A program made the position numbers and the translations under genes. DNA of 8,347 nucleotides from Actinomycetes bacterium (GTDB taxonomy: Bacteria > Actinomycetota > Acidimicrobiia > Acidimicrobiales > RAAP-2), in the NCBI GenBank assembly GCA_021799915.1, contig JAJYZN010000124.1:1-8347 (forward strand), read 5' to 3'. Positions 5,882-8,347 of this stretch are shown here, one piece after another. A model generated the notes under the pieces. That model saw only the letters and a program-made list of their open reading frames with translations. It was not told the origin of the DNA and did no database searches. The first letter of the stretch is position 1; each line of letters begins with the position of its first letter.

Positions 5882-7408
5882 CTACCCCGCCACTCCCTGG
5901 GCGTTGACGGCCGCGTCCACCAGCTCCCCAAAGGCTTCGCGCAGCAGCACTGCAAACGCGTCCACGTCCGGCGCCAACCGCCGGCACCCGAGTAGACCAA
6001 AATGGAGCATGTCCTGGTAGGACATGCACGTCACGTTCAGCCCTACGCCGTCGACCACAGGTCCGATGGGGAACACCGACACCACTTTGCTGCCGGCACA
6101 CCACAGTGGGAACCCGGGACCCGGCACACTCGAGACGGTGACATTGAACAACGGCGGCAACCGGTCATAGAGGCCCAGTCCTCCCGTCCACCGCAACAAC
6201 CGGGACGCCACTGCCGGCAGCGCGATCTGGGCGATGTCGTCCACGAGCGCGTCGCGCACGAGACGCTGCTGTTCTTTGGCCGAGCGGGAGGCTCGAGACA
6301 CTGCTGCCAAGCGCTCCACCGGGTCCACTACATCGGTCTCCAGCGATACCAGCATCCCCGAGATCTGGTTTCCCAGCACCGGCATATTCGATGCCTGCGG
6401 ACCTAGCGTGGTCCCACGTGATGTTGTCGGACCCGACGTGGTGAGGCCACCACGCTGCCCGGTCGAGCTCGACTCGGTCAGGCGAGTCGATACCGGGACC
6501 ATAGCCACCAGCGGGCGGTCCGGGTGCTCCTGGCGCTGCTCGAGCAATCGAATCAACGCCCCCCCGACGGCGGTCAGTACCACGTCGTTGATCGTCCCCC
6601 CGAACGTGCGGCGTGCCAGATGGACGCCGTCGAGCGGCACCGACACCGTGGCGAAGCGCCTGCGCGCCGTCACTGCTCCGTTGAGCGCGGTGCGGGGGGC
6701 ACCGAACGGAGACGGGGGTGGCGTCTCGCCGACGTCGGCCAAACGGCGATTCCTCTCGGCCACGTCAACCAGCGTGTCTACTCCCCTCTGCCATGCGTCG
6801 AACAGGATCTGGGGCTGGCGAGCCAGAGAGGATGCCGCGTGTCGTAGCAAAGCTGCCGTCGAAGGGAGCGGGTCCGGGCTCCATGGCTCGGCGGGGAATG
6901 GAACCGTCCGGGCTCGCGGCCCCGTGTCCAAGAAAGCCGCGAGCAGCGACGCGCCTGAGACGCCGTCGAGCATGGCATGGTGGACTTTGGCTACCAGGGC
7001 CGTGCGCCCGCCGGCGAGCCCTTCGAGCACGATCATCTCCCACAACGGACGCTCAAGGTCCAGAGGTTGGGCCATGATCTCGGCAACGAAAGCCTCCAGC
7101 TCCGGGACGCCTCCGGGTTCCGGCAGTGCAGCTCGAGACAGATGGTCGTCCAGGTGGAAGTCGGGGTCGTCGACCCACACCGGGTGGCAGATGCCGAGCG
7201 GCGGCTTGACGGCTCGTCGTCGGAGCTGAGGGACGAGGTGGATGCGCTGCTCGACGACCCGGCGGATTTGGGTGTACGTGGAGCTCGGCGAGAAGAGCGA
7301 ACGTTTGCCCTCCGGGGGGTCGAGCACGAGGACGGCCGCGACATGCAAGCGGGTATGCCCCGTCTCGAACGCAAGAAATGCCGCGTCGACGCCGGCCAGC
7401 GGTTCCAC
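5882..7408 (-). CDS. Wax ester synthase / acyl-CoA:diacylglycerol acyltransferase (WS/DGAT)
   Basis: Predicted enzyme that transfers acyl groups from acyl-CoA to diacylglycerol or fatty alcohols, forming triacylglycerol or wax ester storage lipid at the inner membrane or lipid droplet. It has 508 residues, slightly longer than typical bacterial members (about 450-480). Visible motifs are the N-terminal PLAGVDAAFLAFE (3-15); PLWEMIVLEGL (121-131); the catalytic HHxxxDG as VHHAMLDG (142-149, H143/H144/D148); GTINDVVLTAVGGAL (271-285); VPVSTR (304-309); GNQISGM (346-352); FNVTVSSVPGP (421-431); and the C-terminal VVDGVGLNV...SYQDMLHFGLLG block (451-474). Between VPVSTR and GNQISGM, where relatives have about 10 residues, lies a Ser/Thr/Gly-rich insert (310-344). 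The GTG start lies 3 bases after the dut stop, with no independent Shine-Dalgarno of note, so translational coupling to dut is likely. Confidence 0.94.
   Translation of the reverse strand: MEPLAGVDAAFLAFETGHTRLHVAAVLVLDPPEGKRSLFSPSSTYTQIRRVVEQRIHLVPQLRRRAVKPPLGICHPVWVDDPDFHLDDHLSRAALPEPGGVPELEAFVAEIMAQPLDLERPLWEMIVLEGLAGGRTALVAKVHHAMLDGVSGASLLAAFLDTGPRARTVPFPAEPWSPDPLPSTAALLRHAASSLARQPQILFDAWQRGVDTLVDVAERNRRLADVGETPPPSPFGAPRTALNGAVTARRRFATVSVPLDGVHLARRTFGGTINDVVLTAVGGALIRLLEQRQEHPDRPLVAMVPVSTRLTESSSTGQRGGLTTSGPTTSRGTTLGPQASNMPVLGNQISGMLVSLETDVVDPVERLAAVSRASRSAKEQQRLVRDALVDDIAQIALPAVASRLLRWTGGLGLYDRLPPLFNVTVSSVPGPGFPLWCAGSKVVSVFPIGPVVDGVGLNVTCMSYQDMLHFGLLGCRRLAPDVDAFAVLLREAFGELVDAAVNAQGVAG
6377..6481 (-). 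other. Low-complexity insert within the WS/DGAT gene
   Basis: These codons encode about 35 residues (310-344) rich in Ser, Thr and Gly, placed between the conserved VPVSTR and GNQISGM blocks. In relatives these two blocks are nearly adjacent. The DNA shows a partial repetition of CGTGGT-containing segments around 6407-6445. The reading frame is kept, so it is an in-frame insertion, expected to form a surface loop, and not a frameshift. Confidence 0.6.
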
Positions 7409-7411
7409 TGC

Positions 7412-7948
7412 TCAGCGACCCGAGTGTCCGAAACCGCCAGTGCCGCGACCAGCACCTCGACCAGCACCGTGACCGATGCCGGGGCCTTCGGACGGTGGCA
7501 GCTCGTCGAGGGAGCCGACCACGACGAACTCGGCACGGCACACCGGCTGGACCACCAGTTGGGCGATGCGATCGCCCGGCCGGACTTCGTAGGGCTCGAC
7601 CGGGTCCGTGTTCACGAGCAGCACCGACAGCTCACCCCGGTACCCCGAGTCGATGAGCCCAGGGGTGTTGAGGCAGGTGACGCCGTGGCGAAGGGCCAGG
7701 CCGCTGCGGGGCTGGACGAATCCTGCGAACCCCTCGGGAATGGCCACTGCCAGTCCGGTGGGGACCAGCGCGCGCCCGCCGGCCGGGGCCAGCAATGCGT
7801 TGATGCGCGCGTAGAGGTCAGCGCCTGCGTCTCCTTCGTGAGCGTAGGACGGGAGCAGGACATCCGGATCGAGCCGGGCCACCGGCACTCGGGCCACCGG
7901 CACTCGGGCCACCGGGGCCAGGGGGTCCGGGGCGCGGGCGTTCGGCAC
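7412..7948 (-). CDS. dut: Deoxyuridine 5'-triphosphate nucleotidohydrolase (dUTPase)
   Basis: Hydrolyses dUTP to dUMP and pyrophosphate in the cytoplasm, keeping uracil out of DNA and feeding dTMP synthesis. All five motifs of the trimeric family are present: I EGDAGADL (38-45), II PRSGLA (80-85), [20 protein letters not shown] (97-113, with D100 and catalytic-site Y103), [14 protein letters not shown] (124-135) and [12 protein letters not shown] (168-178, the mobile C-terminal arm). With the GTG at 7948 the protein has 178 residues, longer than the usual 140-160. The excess lies in an N-terminal VARVP repeat (13-25) and a Gly/Arg/His-rich stretch (155-167) before motif V. The N-terminal repeat contains several in-frame GTG codons, and none has a good Shine-Dalgarno, so the true start may be as late as the GTG of VARLDPD (about 7882). 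It is 53 bases downstream of smr and 3 bases upstream of the acyltransferase. Confidence 0.95.
   Translation of the reverse strand: MPNARAPDPLAPVARVPVARVPVARLDPDVLLPSYAHEGDAGADLYARINALLAPAGGRALVPTGLAVAIPEGFAGFVQPRSGLALRHGVTCLNTPGLIDSGYRGELSVLLVNTDPVEPYEVRPGDRIAQLVVQPVCRAEFVVVGSLDELPPSEGPGIGHGAGRGAGRGTGGFGHSGR
7445..7480 (-). repeat. 12-bp tandem repeat before dUTPase motif V
   Basis: Three adjacent 12-base units, GCGACCAGCACC (7445-7456), TCGACCAGCACC (7457-7468) and the diverged GTGACCGATGCC (7469-7480), encode on the minus strand a Gly-x-Gly-Arg/His repeat. This is the linker between the dUTPase core and its C-terminal catalytic arm. The unit is a multiple of three, so the frame is kept. 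Confidence 0.75.
7876..7915 (-). repeat. 15-bp tandem repeat at the dut 5' end
   Basis: GGGCCACCGGCACTC occurs at 7876-7890 and 7891-7905, followed by a partial copy of 10 bases (7906-7915). Read on the minus strand it encodes [13 protein letters not shown] just before the dUTPase core, and each unit brings two in-frame GTG codons that could serve as starts. Confidence 0.88.
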
Positions 7949-8001
7949 CGCAAGAGCGTACTTCGAGCATCGACCGTCCCCAACTGGGACGCGACCAGCG
8001 T

Positions 8002-8256
8002 CTACTTGTAGCGGAAGTGGACGAACACCCGGCCGAAATTTTTCGAGTCCTTCTCCACTCGGTCGTACAGTGCCTTGATCTCCTTTTGGTCGAGGAAGCG
8101 CAGGACCCTCTTCTTCAGCTGGCCGCTTCCTTTGCCGGGGATGATCTCGACGGTCCGCACCTTCTTGTCGATCGCTTCGTCGATGATGGCCCGAAGAGCC
8201 CGGTCGATCTCGTCGCCCCGGTTGTAGATGTCGTGAAGGTCGAGCTTCAGCTTCAC
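8002..8256 (-). CDS. Small stand-alone Smr domain protein
   Basis: Predicted 84-residue Smr (MutS2 C-terminal type) domain protein. The domain is known in other proteins for nucleic-acid endonuclease or nicking activity, and stand-alone copies of this size are common in actinobacteria. The GTG start gives [20 protein letters not shown]. The frame continues upstream to an ATG at 8328, but that part is Cys/Arg-rich and unlike the family. LDLHDI (5-10) corresponds to the LDLHG motif, with H8. [16 protein letters not shown] (40-55) corresponds to the GxGxG substrate loop. The C-terminus [14 protein letters not shown] is also typical. It has no MutS or LDLK extension, so it is the whole protein and not a fragment. 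It stands first in a likely smr-dut-acyltransferase run on the minus strand, with 53 bases before dut. No catalytic activity can be proved from sequence. Confidence 0.92.
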   Translation of the reverse strand: MKLKLDLHDIYNRGDEIDRALRAIIDEAIDKKVRTVEIIPGKGSGQLKKRVLRFLDQKEIKALYDRVEKDSKNFGRVFVHFRYK

Positions 8257-8266
8257 GTGACCAGGT

Positions 8267-8347
8267 CTACACCACTCCGGGGTCTCGCGCCGCCAGGCGC
8301 ACGTGCACCGGCCGGATCTGCTGCACACGTCCCCCCGGCGCTAGCAT
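8267..8347 (-). CDS. Possible 3' end of a gene entering from the right edge
   Basis: On the minus strand a frame is open from the window edge to a TAG at 8267-8269, giving about 26 residues that end in QIRPVHVRLAARDPGVV. Third positions are mostly G or C. The stop lies 10 bases before the smr GTG, a spacing usual within an operon. The stretch is too short to assign a family, and it could equally be non-coding leader sequence. Confidence 0.3.
   Translation of the reverse strand: MLAPGGRVQQIRPVHVRLAARDPGVV

Noticed and set aside
5873..5888. Hairpin GGGGT/ACCCC at the acyltransferase stop codon as a terminator
   Set aside because: Only 5 pairs, it overlaps the stop codon and has no T-run; too weak to call.
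5749..5907. Small plus-strand frame (52 residues, begins MPDELSVLLAQVLADL) after the tRNA
   Set aside because: The first half looks coding-like and a GGGAGAGGA lies about 12 bases upstream, but codon use worsens after 25 codons and it runs into the end of the acyltransferase gene. No family is recognised.

Overview
The window comes from a GC-rich bacterial chromosome. Several genes start with GTG, third codon positions are mostly G or C, and the genes are close matches to actinobacterial families: a DUF664/DinB-type protein, an Smr protein of 84 residues, a trimeric dUTPase and a WS/DGAT acyltransferase. I infer an actinomycete. An acidimicrobial or other soil/aquatic lineage is plausible, because long Asp-box proteins with paired cysteines are common there, but the sequence does not settle this.

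Layout from left to right. Positions 1-309 hold no gene I can support. They contain a good stem-loop (263-290) just past the end of a minus-strand lipoprotein gene (310-945, PF03640/COG4315 type). After a 182-base gap comes a minus-strand type I sulfatase (1128-2660). A 213-base divergent spacer with a strong inverted repeat separates it from a plus-strand DinB/DUF664 gene (2874-3404). That gene converges, one base apart, on a long minus-strand gene (3406-5358) for a membrane protein with five transmembrane segments and an extracytoplasmic Asp-box domain. A structured spacer (5359-5580) precedes tRNA-Gly(GCC) on the plus strand (5581-5653). The 228 bases after the tRNA (5654-5881) hold nothing convincing.

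The right third is a minus-strand run: a possible gene tail at the window edge (8267-8347), smr (8002-8256), dut (7412-7948) and a wax ester synthase/diacylglycerol acyltransferase (5882-7408). The dut stop and the acyltransferase start are 3 bases apart, so these two are probably translationally coupled. The genes do not form one pathway. dUTPase and Smr are genome maintenance functions, and the acyltransferase makes storage lipid. The lipoprotein and the Asp-box protein act outside the membrane; the sulfatase and the DinB-like protein are probably cytoplasmic.

I see no mobile element, CRISPR array or clearly new system. The most distinctive feature is in-frame short tandem repeats (12 or 15 bp units) near the ends of coding regions: both ends of dut and the 3' end of the lipoprotein gene. 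There is also an older partial duplication inside the Asp-box gene and a low-complexity insert in the acyltransferase.
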